A stretch of 64,000 nucleotides of DNA from Pseudomonas syringae (GCF_001698815.1 NZ_LGSI01000037.1:121451-185450); one strand, 5' to 3'. Shown: positions 19,066 through 28,823, counted from the first letter of the stretch. The notes: generated from the sequence alone by a model not told the origin. Numbers and translations: made by a program.

Positions 19066-20073
19066 ATGCGCGCTGCAACAATCGCCGGCTTCATGCTGGC
19101 CGCCGCTTTGCCTTGTGGGGCTATGGCCGACACGCCGGGTTACGGCAAACAGCTGGAAGGGTTCAAATATCCTTATGCGCTGAGTAAATTCGAATTCCAG
19201 TCTCAGGGCAAAAGTCTGGAAATGGGCTACATGGATGTCGCGGCCAAGGGCAAGGCCAACGGTCACACCGTGGTGCTCATGCACGGCAAGAATTTTTGCG
19301 GCGCGACCTGGGAAGACAGCATCAAGGCCCTGAGCGAGGTGGGCTATCGCGTGGTGGCGCCGGACCAGATCGGTTTCTGTACCTCAAGCAAACCTGAGCA
19401 TTACCAGTACAGCTTCCAGCAATTGTCGACCAATACCCACGCGTTGCTGGCGAAACTGGGCATCGACAAGGCCGCCGTGGTGGGCCATTCCACCGGCGGG
19501 ATGCTCGCCACGCGTTATGCATTGATGTACCCGCAGCAGACCGAGAAGCTGGTGCTGGTCAATCCGATTGGCCTGGAAGACTGGAAAGCACTGGGCGTGC
19601 CGTATCGCAGCGTCGATCAGTGGTATGAGCGTGAACTGAAGCTCAGCGCCGACGGTATTCGCAAGTACGAACAGAGCACCTATTACGCCGGGCGCTGGAA
19701 ACCTGAATTCGACAAGTGGGTGGACATGCTCGCGGGCCTGAACAAAGGTCCGGGTCATGAAGCGGTGGCGTGGAACTCCGCGCTGATCTACGACATGATT
19801 TTCACCCAGCCTGTGTTCTATGAATTCGCCAAACTTCAGGTGCCAACCCTGTTGATGATCGGTGACGCCGACACCACTGCGATCGGTAGCGATATTGCCC
19901 CGCCTGAGGTGAAGGCAAAAATCGGTAATTACAAAGTGCTGGGCAAACAGGTCGCGCAAATGATCCCCGGTGCAAAATTGCTGGAATTCCCCGGCATGGG
20001 CCACGCGCCACAGATGGAAGAGCCGGCGCAGTTCAACAAGGCGCTGATTGCGGATCTGGATGGAAAGCCCTGA
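19066..20073 (+). CDS. Secreted alpha/beta hydrolase
   Basis: 335 residues from ATG 19066 with AGGAGA 7 bases upstream. Sec signal peptide MRAATIAGFMLAAALPCGAMA. Alpha/beta-hydrolase features: oxyanion segment MHGKNFCG, nucleophile elbow GHSTGG, acid in IGDADTTA, and catalytic histidine in FPGMGHAP near the C-terminus. A periplasmic esterase, lipase or lactonase is likely; substrate unknown. It follows the fermentation genes in the same direction but with 154 bases of leader, so it may have its own promoter. Confidence 0.9.
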   Translation: MRAATIAGFMLAAALPCGAMADTPGYGKQLEGFKYPYALSKFEFQSQGKSLEMGYMDVAAKGKANGHTVVLMHGKNFCGATWEDSIKALSEVGYRVVAPDQIGFCTSSKPEHYQYSFQQLSTNTHALLAKLGIDKAAVVGHSTGGMLATRYALMYPQQTEKLVLVNPIGLEDWKALGVPYRSVDQWYERELKLSADGIRKYEQSTYYAGRWKPEFDKWVDMLAGLNKGPGHEAVAWNSALIYDMIFTQPVFYEFAKLQVPTLLMIGDADTTAIGSDIAPPEVKAKIGNYKVLGKQVAQMIPGAKLLEFPGMGHAPQMEEPAQFNKALIADLDGKP

Positions 20074-20094
20074 TTGCGGCAAACACCGAATCAG

Positions 20095-20180
20095 GTAGGA
20101 CCGGACTTGTCCGGGAAGAGGTCGGCGCAGACATCCGGTTGCCTGATCGGACGTCATCGGGGACAAGTCCCCTCCTACAG
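20095..20180. repeat. REP doublet (imperfect inverted repeat)
   Basis: Left arm GTAGGACCGGACTTGTCC and right arm GGGGACAAGTCCCCTCCTAC face each other across about 48 bases between the convergent hydrolase and ackA genes. The GTAGGA...TCCTAC ends match other repeats in this window (42850, 58932). Typical Pseudomonas REP pair; may also stop transcription in both directions. Confidence 0.7.
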
Positions 20181-20205
20181 GTGGCTACGGTTGCGCCGTG
20201 GTGAA

Positions 20206-21408
20206 TCAGTTGGACGATTCGGTCAACCGATAAGCCTCCAGCGCGACGACCCATTCTTCATTGGTCGGCTCGACCACCACCTTGACCTTGCTGGCGGGCG
20301 TTGAGATGACCGGCGCGTTCGCCTGGTTGGCGGTTTCATCAAGTTCGACGCCCAGATACTGCAGCCCCGCGCACATGCGTGAGCGAATCGCGGCGTTGTG
20401 TTCGCCGATGCCGGCGGTGAACACCAGCATGTCCAGGCCGCCCAATGCCGCTACCAGCGCCCCGGCTTCGTGAATGAAGCGGCGCAGGTACAGCGCAAGC
20501 GCCATGGCTGCGCGAGGTTCATCGGCTTCGACGGCGAGCAACGCGCGCGGGTCGCTGGAGATGCCGGAAACCCCCAGCAGCCCTGACTCGTGATAGAGAA
20601 TGTGGCTGACCTTTTCCAGGCTGAGCTTCCAGATTTCCATGAGGAAAATCACCGCGCCGGGGTCCATGGCGCCGCAGCGGGTGCCCATCATCAGGCCGTC
20701 CAGCGCGGAAAAGCCCATGGTGGTGGCGACGCTTTTCAGATCCCGCATGCCGCACAGGCTGGCACCGCTGCCCAGATGCGCAACCAGCGTCCGGCCACGG
20801 GCCTGGTCCCCATAGCGCTCGGCAAGGGCAATGGATTGGTAGCAATAGGAAAGCCCGTGAAACCCGTAGCGGCGCAGGCCGTTTTCCCAGGCCGACCAAG
20901 GCAGCGGCAGGATCTTCTCGACATCCGGCAAGGTCTGGTGGAAGGCGGTATCAAAACAGACCACTTGCGGCAGATCCGGGCGGGTTTGCAGCAGGGTTTC
21001 TATGGCTTCCAGGGCAAAGGGTTGATGCAGTGGCGCCAGCGGAATATAGCTTTTCAGATCGGCCAGCACTTGCGCGTCGATCAATACCGGGTTGGCGTAT
21101 TTGATCCCGCCATGCACCACCCGATGGGCAATCGCCCGCAGGGTTCGGCCGCCCAACTGCGCCATGACCCGCTGGCGAATGTGCCCCAGCGCATCGTGAT
21201 ACGGCTGATCCTTGCCCAACGCCAATGGCTGGTCCTGGCTGCCGTTCTCGCTGATCACCGGATCTGGTCCGGTGATGCCCTCGACCTTGCCGCCCCACAG
21301 CGGGGAGCGGGCGAGCTGGCCGGAGGCGGCGTCGAACAGTGCAAACTTGATACTCGAGGAGCCGGCATTGAGGACCAGAATCACAGCATTGTTGGCGGGA
21401 TTGTTCAT
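20206..21408 (-). CDS. ackA: Acetate kinase
   Basis: 400 residues from ATG 21408. N-terminal VLVLNAGSSSIKFALFD phosphate motif, the RVVHGG segment with the catalytic arginine, CFDTAFH, HLGSGASLCG, and FTAGIGEH near the C-terminus are all present. It converts acetyl-phosphate and ADP to acetate and ATP. The ATG overlaps the pta stop (ATGA, 21405-21408), showing a coupled pta-ackA operon, in reverse orientation to phosphoketolase. Together these supply substrate-level phosphorylation. Confidence 0.97.
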   Translation of the reverse strand: MNNPANNAVILVLNAGSSSIKFALFDAASGQLARSPLWGGKVEGITGPDPVISENGSQDQPLALGKDQPYHDALGHIRQRVMAQLGGRTLRAIAHRVVHGGIKYANPVLIDAQVLADLKSYIPLAPLHQPFALEAIETLLQTRPDLPQVVCFDTAFHQTLPDVEKILPLPWSAWENGLRRYGFHGLSYCYQSIALAERYGDQARGRTLVAHLGSGASLCGMRDLKSVATTMGFSALDGLMMGTRCGAMDPGAVIFLMEIWKLSLEKVSHILYHESGLLGVSGISSDPRALLAVEADEPRAAMALALYLRRFIHEAGALVAALGGLDMLVFTAGIGEHNAAIRSRMCAGLQYLGVELDETANQANAPVISTPASKVKVVVEPTNEEWVVALEAYRLTESSN

Positions 21409-22832
21409 GGCGGCGTTACCCGATAGTGATGGGCGACCAGCACGGCGATTGCGCACGAGGCGATACGCGCTTCCCGTGAATCCGCGCGGCTGGTGAGGAC
21501 GATCGGCACCTTGGCGCCAAGCACGATGCCCGCGCTGGCCGCACCGCCCAGGTACTCCAGCTGCTTGGCGAGCATGTTGCCGCTTTCCAGATCCGGCACC
21601 ACCAGAATGTCCGCCTTGCCAGACACCGGCGAGTGGATGCCCTTGATCCGCGCTGCCGCCAGGGAGATGGCATTGTCGAACGCCAGCGGCCCGTCGAGCA
21701 CCGCGCCAGTAATCTGACCGCGATCCGCCATCTTGCACAGCGCAGCGGCATCCAGGGTTGCCGGCATGTTGGCGTTGACGGTTTCCACGGCGGCAAGGAT
21801 CGCCACATGGGGATTGCTGACGCCCAGGATGTGCGCCAGGTCGATGGCATTGCGCACGATGTCCACCTTGTCGGCCAGCGCCGGAACGATGTTGATTGCC
21901 GCATCGGTGATGATGAATGGCCGGGGATAGAAGGGCGTCTGCATCACGAAACAGTGGGTGATACGCCGTTTGGTGCGCAGCTGCGCGGCCGATGGCACCA
22001 CCGCGGACATCAATTCGTCGGTGTGCAGGCTGCCTTTCATCAAGGCCTCGACCTGGCCATCGCGGGCCATTTCGGCACCGCGCACGGCGGCGGCATGGCT
22101 GTGGGGTACGTCTTCGATGGTGAGGCCCGCAAGGTCATGATTGCCCTTGGCGGCCAGGGCTTGCAGCTTGTCGCGTGGGCCGATCAAAACGGGCTCGATC
22201 AAGCCGGCATCCCGGGCATCGAGCGCGGCCTCGAAACTCACTTCATCGCACGGATGCACCACCGCGATGCGAATCGGCTCCAGGGTCTGGCAGGCTTCCA
22301 GCAGGCGATTCAGGCCGTCGGCGCTGTGCCGCAGCTCAATGCCCGGCAGGCTGACCCGATGCACGTCGATGTGCTCGCTGGCCGCATGCACCAGGGATTC
22401 GCCTTCAAGGACCACGACGCCTTCCTGATTGATGCCGCTGCAGGCCAGCGTCAACAGATGCCGCGCTTCATCCCGGGCCGTTACGGTGACCGAAACGGTC
22501 AGGGTATCGCCGATGCGCACCGGGGCGAGAAACTTCAGGGTTTGCCCCAGCGACACCGAGCCCGGCCCCGGCAACCGCGTGCCAATCAACGCGGAAATCA
22601 ACGCGCCGCCCCACATGCCGTGGGCGAAAACCGTGTTGAAGTGGGTCGTCGCGGCAAAATCCGGATCGACATACAGCGGGTTCACATCGCCCGAGACGAG
22701 GGCAAACAGCTGAATATCCTGCGCGGTTAACGTGCGCTGTAATGAGGCCGACTCGCCGAGCAAAATCTCGTCGAAGGCGCGGTTCTGGATGCGTTCCAGA
22801 TCGTTGGTCGGGAAGGGCATGGAGCTGGTCAT
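21405..22832 (-). CDS. pta: MaoC-like hydratase / phosphate acetyltransferase fusion
   Basis: 475 residues from ATG 22832. The N-terminal domain (about 20-155) is a MaoC/hotdog hydratase fold (FALVSGDVNPLYVDPDFA, FAHGMWGGALISALIGTRLPGPG); the C-terminal domain (about 165-475) is a phosphate acetyl/butyryltransferase (PVSGKADILVVPDLESGNMLAKQLEYLGGAASAGIVLGAKVPIVLTSRAD in pieces). This fusion is a known annotation in Pseudomonas. It interconverts acetyl-CoA or another acyl-CoA with acyl-phosphate; the hydratase-like half suggests broader acyl substrates such as hydroxyacyl groups. Coupled to ackA by a 4-base overlap. Confidence 0.94.
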   Translation of the reverse strand: MTSSMPFPTNDLERIQNRAFDEILLGESASLQRTLTAQDIQLFALVSGDVNPLYVDPDFAATTHFNTVFAHGMWGGALISALIGTRLPGPGSVSLGQTLKFLAPVRIGDTLTVSVTVTARDEARHLLTLACSGINQEGVVVLEGESLVHAASEHIDVHRVSLPGIELRHSADGLNRLLEACQTLEPIRIAVVHPCDEVSFEAALDARDAGLIEPVLIGPRDKLQALAAKGNHDLAGLTIEDVPHSHAAAVRGAEMARDGQVEALMKGSLHTDELMSAVVPSAAQLRTKRRITHCFVMQTPFYPRPFIITDAAINIVPALADKVDIVRNAIDLAHILGVSNPHVAILAAVETVNANMPATLDAAALCKMADRGQITGAVLDGPLAFDNAISLAAARIKGIHSPVSGKADILVVPDLESGNMLAKQLEYLGGAASAGIVLGAKVPIVLTSRADSREARIASCAIAVLVAHHYRVTPP

Positions 22833-22875
22833 GAGTGTTGATCCTGAGAGTGCGTCGGCATGGAGGCGATGACGT

Positions 22876-24165
22876 TCAAGCGGGCACTGTGCGTGACTTG
22901 CCCTTGGGGCCGGTTTCAATAAGGAATATCGCCAGCACAATGGCCAGCACGATGCCGCCCAGCAGCCAGGCACCGGCTTGTTGGAACACCGGCAAGGTCA
23001 GCGGATTACCCGCCGCCAGGCGTGCCAGCAGATAACCGAACACCGGCGTGAGCAAGGCACTGAAGGTGAACACCAGAAAGTTGATGGCGCCGGTGGCGCT
23101 GCCTTTGACGTTGTCCGGGTTGACCTCCTTGATGATCGAATAAGGAATCATCGCTGCCCCCGAGCCGATGCCCAGCAGCAGGCCGAACATGTACGGCGGT
23201 GCGATACCTGCGGGCAAATAGACGATGGCCGCGCTGGCGATCAGCATCAGCAGCGCGCCGCCGATCAACACCGGTTTGCGTCGACCGAGCTGGTCGGAAA
23301 TATAGCCCAGTAACGGGCAACCGATAACCCAGCCCAGCGGGATCATGCTGCTGCGATTCACCGCTTCGGTGTAGCCCACCGCCAGACCGTCACGCAAGAA
23401 CGGCACGCCCCAGATCATGTCGCCGATGGTGGTAGGCAAGAACAGCAGCCCGGCGGTAAAATCGCACAAATATGACTGAGGGTTGCTCAGGACTTTTTTG
23501 TACGGGGTGAACACCGATCCCAACGAATGTGTGCTGTCGGCGGGGCGTGGATCGTGGCCTTTGGGCGTCATGCACAGCACCAGAATGGCGATGAGCAACA
23601 GGCAACCGGCGGCGATAAACCAGAACTGCTGCCAGGCAATCGTGCCGTGAATGATCGGTGCCACGGCGAACTGCCCGGCAAAACCACCGAGCATGCCGAA
23701 GCACTGGGTGAAGCCGACTGCGGTTGCCAGATAGCGCGGCGGGAAACCATGGGTTGCCAGGTACACCGCGCCGATGAAGGCGCATGCCGAGCCCGCGCCC
23801 TGCAACAGCCGACCGACTTGCGCAATCTGCAGCTCGCCCAAGCCGAACAATGCCGCACCAATGGCAACCAGCAGAATGCCGGCGGGGATCACGTACTTGG
23901 CGCCCAGCCGATCCAGTGCAGCACCGGCAATGATCGAGAAAATCGAATAGGTGTAGTAATAAAGCCCGACCAAAGCGCTGACGGCCACCACATCGCGGCC
24001 AAACGCCGAGGTCAGTTCCGGCATCATCACGCCGGGGGCCGACCGCAGTGCGTATTGCACAAAGTAGAACAACGCGCAAAACAGCCAGGCGATGACGAAA
24101 CCGATATGCAGACGCTCGGATTTAGCCGGGAGAGTTCCTGATAGTCCTGATAGAGCAGGGGGCAT
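22876..24165 (-). CDS. MFS transporter, 12 TM
   Basis: 429 residues with about twelve hydrophobic segments. The first loop LDRLGAKYVIPAG and the second-half SDQLGRRKPVL are MFS motif A relatives. It is 43 bases upstream of pta on the same strand, so it may be the first gene of an MFS-pta-ackA transcript and carry an organic acid such as acetate or lactate; that substrate is inference from neighbours only. A degenerate FNR-type sequence, TTGCG-AAGG-GTCAA, lies at 24226-24239 upstream of its start. Confidence 0.88.
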   Translation of the reverse strand: MPPALSGLSGTLPAKSERLHIGFVIAWLFCALFYFVQYALRSAPGVMMPELTSAFGRDVVAVSALVGLYYYTYSIFSIIAGAALDRLGAKYVIPAGILLVAIGAALFGLGELQIAQVGRLLQGAGSACAFIGAVYLATHGFPPRYLATAVGFTQCFGMLGGFAGQFAVAPIIHGTIAWQQFWFIAAGCLLLIAILVLCMTPKGHDPRPADSTHSLGSVFTPYKKVLSNPQSYLCDFTAGLLFLPTTIGDMIWGVPFLRDGLAVGYTEAVNRSSMIPLGWVIGCPLLGYISDQLGRRKPVLIGGALLMLIASAAIVYLPAGIAPPYMFGLLLGIGSGAAMIPYSIIKEVNPDNVKGSATGAINFLVFTFSALLTPVFGYLLARLAAGNPLTLPVFQQAGAWLLGGIVLAIVLAIFLIETGPKGKSRTVPA

Positions 24166-24267
24166 TGCATTGGCCTTGAGCGCGGAAGGAAGCCGCTAGC
24201 CTACGCTTTTCTCATGACCGACATCTTGCGAAGGGTCAATGGATGGCGACGTCCCCCGGCGTAACCT

Positions 24268-25497
24268 TCAGAACGAGGTAAACAGATAGCTTGCGATCAG
24301 GCGCGTTTCATCCATGTTTCTTGCGTCATCACTGCGATAAGTCGCATTGCGCACTCTCACCGAGAAACCCTTGAGCTGGCCCTGAAAGGCATAGTTCACG
24401 TCTATATCGCGTTCCCATTCGTTCTCGGTGCCGACTTTCTTCAAGTGATCACCTTTGATGTAGGCCGTGAAAACACTCAACCCCGGGATGCCCAACGCGG
24501 CGAAATCGTACCCGTAGCGCAGCTGCAGGCTGCGTTCGCCGGCGCTGCCGAAGTCGTGATATTGGACGTAGTTGGGCAGGTAGGGGTTGTTGATATAGGG
24601 AAAGCCGGTATCGCCAGCCATGAGCTGCCAGGCCGCCATCACGCTGTGCCCGGAGTCAAAGCTGTAGCTGAGCGCTGCGGCGTACGCCCGGTTATCAACC
24701 TCGCCAGCCTTTGCCGCACCGACATCGGAGGCTGTGAAGGCGCGCAGATCAGTGGTCAAAGTGCCGTTGCCGACACGGCCGTTGTGTACCAGGCCGAAAT
24801 ATTGTTGACGGTAGACATCATCAAGTTCGCCGACGTAATAAGTGGCACTCAACTCGGGCGTCAGCTGGTAAGTACCGCCGCCATAACGGTAGTCGCCGCC
24901 AATGCCCGTGGCACGATAACGCCCGTCCTTCACCGCAATCGCGATATCCCGCAAGTCAGTGGAGTCGGGCGTGATGGTTTTGTCGAACCGAGCCAGATTG
25001 AGCGTCAGGCGCTCTACGTCCGTGGAGTTGATCTGCCAGCCCTGGAACGTCTGGGGAAGCAATCGGCTGTTGTTGTATTGCAATACCGGGACCTTGGGCA
25101 GCGACATGCCGTAGCGCAATGAGGTTTTGGATAGCTTGAGTTTGGCGCCGTATCCGGCCTTCGAGTATTCCGGCGCAGCTTCCCCGGAAGCGCGTTTGGG
25201 CAACAGGCCGCTGCCCGAACGGTCCGGGCTGGAATCCAGCTGGTAGCCCGCGAAGATCAATGCATCTGCGCCAAAGCCGATCAAGCCCTGGGTGTATCCG
25301 GATTCATAGTTGAGCAGAAAGCCTTGCGCCCATTCCTCTCTTTTGGAAGCGCCAGCGCCATCGCGAAAGTCGCCGTTGTAGTAAAAGTTGCGGGCTTCCA
25401 GGCGAAGCTTGCTGTCGGCAATGAAACCGTCTGCCAGTGCGGCTTCAACGGAGAAAACTGCAGGTGCAAGCAAAACGGTATACAGAGTGCGGTTCAT
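24268..25497 (-). CDS. OprD-family outer-membrane porin
   Basis: 409 residues from ATG 25497 with an AGGA site 11 bases upstream; longer in-frame extensions upstream are unlikely because the signal peptide MNRTLYTVLLAPAVFSVEAALA starts here. The mature N-terminus DGFIADSKLRLEARNFYYNGDF is the OprD signature, and the chain ends in a beta strand with terminal Phe (YLFTSF), the usual outer-membrane insertion signal. Downstream of dctA and a hydrolase on one strand, so it should admit a carboxylate that DctA then imports. Confidence 0.94.
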   Translation of the reverse strand: MNRTLYTVLLAPAVFSVEAALADGFIADSKLRLEARNFYYNGDFRDGAGASKREEWAQGFLLNYESGYTQGLIGFGADALIFAGYQLDSSPDRSGSGLLPKRASGEAAPEYSKAGYGAKLKLSKTSLRYGMSLPKVPVLQYNNSRLLPQTFQGWQINSTDVERLTLNLARFDKTITPDSTDLRDIAIAVKDGRYRATGIGGDYRYGGGTYQLTPELSATYYVGELDDVYRQQYFGLVHNGRVGNGTLTTDLRAFTASDVGAAKAGEVDNRAYAAALSYSFDSGHSVMAAWQLMAGDTGFPYINNPYLPNYVQYHDFGSAGERSLQLRYGYDFAALGIPGLSVFTAYIKGDHLKKVGTENEWERDIDVNYAFQGQLKGFSVRVRNATYRSDDARNMDETRLIASYLFTSF

Positions 25498-25588
25498 TTT
25501 TATTGTTTTCCTGACGCAGAGAGTCGCTGCTCGGCCGGGGCCGAACAGGGGGACTTTTAGAGTTGTTGGTGTCGACAGGTTTGACGCG

Positions 25589-26902
25589 TTACGGCTTGGT
25601 GCCCAGCTCCCGGGCAAGCATGTCGCGGTCCAGCTCTTTTTCCCATGCTGAAACAACCAGCGCGGCGACACCGTTACCGACCAGGTTAGTCATCGCCAGG
25701 CCCGTTCCCATGAAACGGTGGATGCCCAGAATCAAGACCATGCCGGCGACAGGTACCAGCGGCACGACCATCAATGTGCTGGTCAGCATGACAAAGGCCG
25801 CGCCGGACACGCCGCTGGCACCTTTGGAGGTGAGCATGGCGACGATCACCAGGGTCAGTTGTTGTGACAGCGAGAGGTCGATATTCAATGCCTGGGCGAT
25901 GAACAGCACCGACATCGTCAGGTAGATATTGGTGCCGTCCAGATTGAACGAATAACCGGTCGGGATCACCAGCCCGACCACAGGTTTGGAGCAGCCCAGG
26001 CGTTCCATTTTTTCCATGATTTGCGGCAGCACCACTTCAGAAGAACTGGTGCCGAGCACCACCAGCAGTTCCTCTTTGATGTACGAGATAAAGCGCAGGA
26101 TGCTGAAGCCGCAGACTCTCGCCACGCCGCCCAGAATGAGCACCACGAACAGAACGCAGAGCAGATAGAAACTGCCCACCAGCTTCATGAGCGGCAACAG
26201 GGCGCCGACGCCGTAAGTGCCCACGGTGAACGCAATGGCACCGAATGCACCGATGGCCGAGAGCTTGGCGATGATGTGCACGATGCGAAAGAACACACCG
26301 GACAGGCCTTCGATGATGTCGTAGACCGGCTTGCCTTTTTCGCCCAGGCCGGACAGGGCACAGCCGAACAGCACTGATACCAGCAGGATGCACAACACGT
26401 TGCCTTCGGCAAATGCCTGGACGAAGGTCGACGGAATGATCCCCATGAGGAATTCGACCATGTTCATGTGCTTGGCCTTCTCGGCGAAGCCGGTGACTGC
26501 CGAGGCATCAAGGCTGTTCACGTCCACGTTGAAGCCGCCACCGGGGTTGAACAGGTGGCCGCCGATCAGACCGATGATCAGCGAAAGGGTCGAGATTACC
26601 TCAAAGTACAGCAGCGCCTTACCGCCGACCCGACCCACCTTTTTCAGGTCCCGCATCCCGGCGATGCCGCTGACGACGGTGCAGAACACCACCGGCCCGA
26701 TGATCATCTTGATCAGCTTGATGAACGCATCGCCCAGGGGCTTGAGGTCAGCTGCAAAGGTCGGCCAGAAGTGGCCGACGGCGATCCCTGCGATAATCCC
26801 CAGGAGGACCTGAAAGTACATCGCCTTGTAAAACGGCTGCCTGGCCTTGACCTTGACGGGCGTCGTTATGTCGACCTGAGCGGATGCAGGACTGGGATTC
26901 AT
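25589..26902 (-). CDS. dctA: C4-dicarboxylate:proton/sodium symporter DctA
   Basis: 437 residues, normal DctA length. DAACS-family landmarks: [37 protein letters not shown] (serine-rich re-entrant loop), [14 protein letters not shown] (substrate/cation site) and the [10 protein letters not shown] loop. Imports succinate, fumarate, malate or related acids across the inner membrane. The gene is 56 bases after the amidohydrolase stop and 91 bases before oprD, all minus strand. The operon context suggests an unusual dicarboxylate, perhaps the amidohydrolase substrate or product. Confidence 0.96.
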   Translation of the reverse strand: MNPSPASAQVDITTPVKVKARQPFYKAMYFQVLLGIIAGIAVGHFWPTFAADLKPLGDAFIKLIKMIIGPVVFCTVVSGIAGMRDLKKVGRVGGKALLYFEVISTLSLIIGLIGGHLFNPGGGFNVDVNSLDASAVTGFAEKAKHMNMVEFLMGIIPSTFVQAFAEGNVLCILLVSVLFGCALSGLGEKGKPVYDIIEGLSGVFFRIVHIIAKLSAIGAFGAIAFTVGTYGVGALLPLMKLVGSFYLLCVLFVVLILGGVARVCGFSILRFISYIKEELLVVLGTSSSEVVLPQIMEKMERLGCSKPVVGLVIPTGYSFNLDGTNIYLTMSVLFIAQALNIDLSLSQQLTLVIVAMLTSKGASGVSGAAFVMLTSTLMVVPLVPVAGMVLILGIHRFMGTGLAMTNLVGNGVAALVVSAWEKELDRDMLARELGTKP

Positions 26903-26958
26903 GGCGTTTCACTCACTTGAATGTCTTATTTTTGGAGGTATGACAGGTTTTGCTGCGC

Positions 26959-27822
26959 TTAGCGTCCGTATAACCTCATCGGGTTATCGACCAGCAGTTT
27001 TTGCCGCAGCAGTGGATCGCGACAAAAGCCGAACATCAGGTCCACCAGTTCGCCATCGTTGGGCATGTCCTGGCTGATATTCGGATGCGGCCAGTCCGTG
27101 CCCCACAGGACGCGATCCGGCGCTAGCTCAATCAGGCGCTGGGCAAAGGGAATGGCATCATCGAATGGCCGGCGACCTGCGGATACGCGCTCCGAGCCGC
27201 ACACTTTGACCCATGCCAGCGGGTTTTCCATCAATTGCTGCAAGGCCAGGAACGATGCCTGTTCGATGCCGCTCCCGGCTTTGACCCGGCCCATGTGATC
27301 AATGATGAAGGGCACCGGTATGCGCGCCAGCCTGTCGGCGTAAGTCAGGATGTCTTGTGCGTCCAGATGCAGGACAACGTGCCAGCCGAAGTCGGCCAGA
27401 CGATCCACCGTGGTGTCAAACACTTCAAGATCCGGCGCGCCACCCAGATGCGCAACGAAGTTGAACCGCACGCCTCGAACACCGCCCGCGTCCATCTCGG
27501 CGAGCTGTTCGTCGGTCTCACTGCCATCCACAATCGCGACGCCTCGATAGCGCCCTTCGCTGCGTGCGATGGCGTCCAGCATCGCGCGGTTGTCATTGCC
27601 ATGGCAGCTGGCCTGGACGATGACGCCGCGACTGATTCCCAGCTGATCGTGCAAGGCGCGCAAGGTCTCGAAAGGTGCGTCGGGCGGGGTGTAGCTGCGG
27701 TCTTCGGCGTACGGGAAAACGGCGGCCGGGCCGAACACGTGGCAGTGGGCGTCCCAGGCGCCAGCGGGGAGCGGTTGTTGCGGTTTGGTCGGGTGGGCAT
27801 CGGGTGCGAGGCAGGTTTTCAT
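26959..27822 (-). CDS. Amidohydrolase-2 family protein (2-pyrone-4,6-dicarboxylate lactonase-like)
   Basis: 287 residues. The barrel-start motif WDAHCHVFGP (HxH, about 23-32) and the C-terminal GTDWPHPN (catalytic Asp) are the signature of the LigI/PDC-hydrolase branch of the amidohydrolases. LigI opens 2-pyrone-4,6-dicarboxylate from lignin aromatics; related enzymes open other lactones. Neighbours are a LysR regulator upstream and dctA plus oprD downstream, but no other aromatic catabolic genes are present, so a scavenged lactone or dicarboxylate is more plausible than a full ring-cleavage pathway. Family assignment is good, substrate open. Confidence 0.85.
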   Translation of the reverse strand: MKTCLAPDAHPTKPQQPLPAGAWDAHCHVFGPAAVFPYAEDRSYTPPDAPFETLRALHDQLGISRGVIVQASCHGNDNRAMLDAIARSEGRYRGVAIVDGSETDEQLAEMDAGGVRGVRFNFVAHLGGAPDLEVFDTTVDRLADFGWHVVLHLDAQDILTYADRLARIPVPFIIDHMGRVKAGSGIEQASFLALQQLMENPLAWVKVCGSERVSAGRRPFDDAIPFAQRLIELAPDRVLWGTDWPHPNISQDMPNDGELVDLMFGFCRDPLLRQKLLVDNPMRLYGR

Positions 27823-27914
27823 CGCGTGTCCTTTTTGGGTCGTTGTTTACGCAAGTGATGACCCATGGTGGCCGCCCCTCTGCGATACAACAACCGGACC
27901 CAGGCTCTAGCAGT

Positions 27915-27958
27915 TATGCTGATTTCGCATACATCTCTTCATGCTATGCAGATTTCAC
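27915..27958. promoter_or_regulatory. Two direct copies of a LysR-type box, 30 bases apart
   Basis: TATGC(T/A)GATTTC(G/A)C occurs at 27915-27928 and 27945-27958, a spacing of exactly 30 bases, about three helical turns. The first copy extends into the dyad TATGC-N7-GCATA (27915-27931) with a T-N11-A core. The second copy lies in the last codons of the lysR gene. Both are upstream of the amidohydrolase-dctA-oprD unit. Confidence 0.5.
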
Positions 27959-28823
27959 GAACCAACTGCATGGTCTGCGCTGCCAGGCGCGACAGCGGAC
28001 GTTGTTCAAAGGTGGCGATGAACAAATGAGTCTGGATGGAAGGCGAAACGATCTGTGCCGCTTTCAAACCTTCCAGCTGGCCGTTGTTATTGGCCAGGGC
28101 CGAGCGAAACAGCACGCCATAGCCCATGTCGAGATTGATCAGCTCCAGCAGCGACGGGATGCTGTCCACTTCAAGGCACACGTCCAGATGCACCTCATGG
28201 CGCGACGCTTCGGTCTCGATCAGCCGGCGAATGGAGTGCGGTTCACTGGGTGTGATCAACGGGTAGCGCTCCAGATCCTTCATCGCGACCTGGGCGGGGA
28301 GGTCCGAGTGCTGGCTGCCTATTAGCATCAGCGGCTCGGAGTGAATATGTTCATATTGCAGCTGCGCGCTGTGGCCCGGATTGAAGAGCAGCGCGAAATC
28401 CAGTCGACCCAGCAGCAGCCATTCGCGCATCGAATGAGTCAGCCCTTCCTTGATGCCCAGAATGCAGTGCGGGAAGCGCTCCCGAAAAGCCGTGACCACC
28501 GCCACGGTGTGGCGTCGTGAAATACTCGGGGGAAGGCCGACCACGACCTTGCCGGACAGCGTGTCGCGTTGTTCGCGCAGATCTTCACGAGCCACTTGCA
28601 CCTGACGCAGGATGCCTTTGCCGTGATCGAACAGGCGCTGGCCGGAAGCGGTCAGCAAAACGCCGCGCCCATTGCGCAAAAGCAGATGCTCCTGCAGCTC
28701 AACCTCAAGCTGGCGAACCTGACGACTGACGACCGGCTGAGAAATGTTCAATACGGCGGCGGCCTTGGTGAAACTTCCGAATTCGGCCACCCGTACAAAA
28801 CATTCGAGCTGTTTCAGATCCAT
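27939..28823 (-). CDS. LysR-family regulator
   Basis: 294 residues. N-terminal winged HTH MDLKQLECFVRVAEFGSFTK...ISQPVVSRQVRQLE, then an LTTR effector domain (about 90-294). It precedes the amidohydrolase-dctA-oprD genes on the same strand by 116 bases and is divergent from the TauD-like dioxygenase. The adjacent tandem TATGC repeats make the hydrolase operon its likely target. Effector probably a carboxylate or aromatic-derived acid, by context only. Confidence 0.9.
   Translation of the reverse strand: MDLKQLECFVRVAEFGSFTKAAAVLNISQPVVSRQVRQLEVELQEHLLLRNGRGVLLTASGQRLFDHGKGILRQVQVAREDLREQRDTLSGKVVVGLPPSISRRHTVAVVTAFRERFPHCILGIKEGLTHSMREWLLLGRLDFALLFNPGHSAQLQYEHIHSEPLMLIGSQHSDLPAQVAMKDLERYPLITPSEPHSIRRLIETEASRHEVHLDVCLEVDSIPSLLELINLDMGYGVLFRSALANNNGQLEGLKAAQIVSPSIQTHLFIATFEQRPLSRLAAQTMQLVREICIA

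Noticed and set aside
26959..27822. Complete lignin/gallate catabolic cluster around the LigI-like gene
   Set aside because: No ring-cleavage or other PDC pathway genes are in the neighbourhood.
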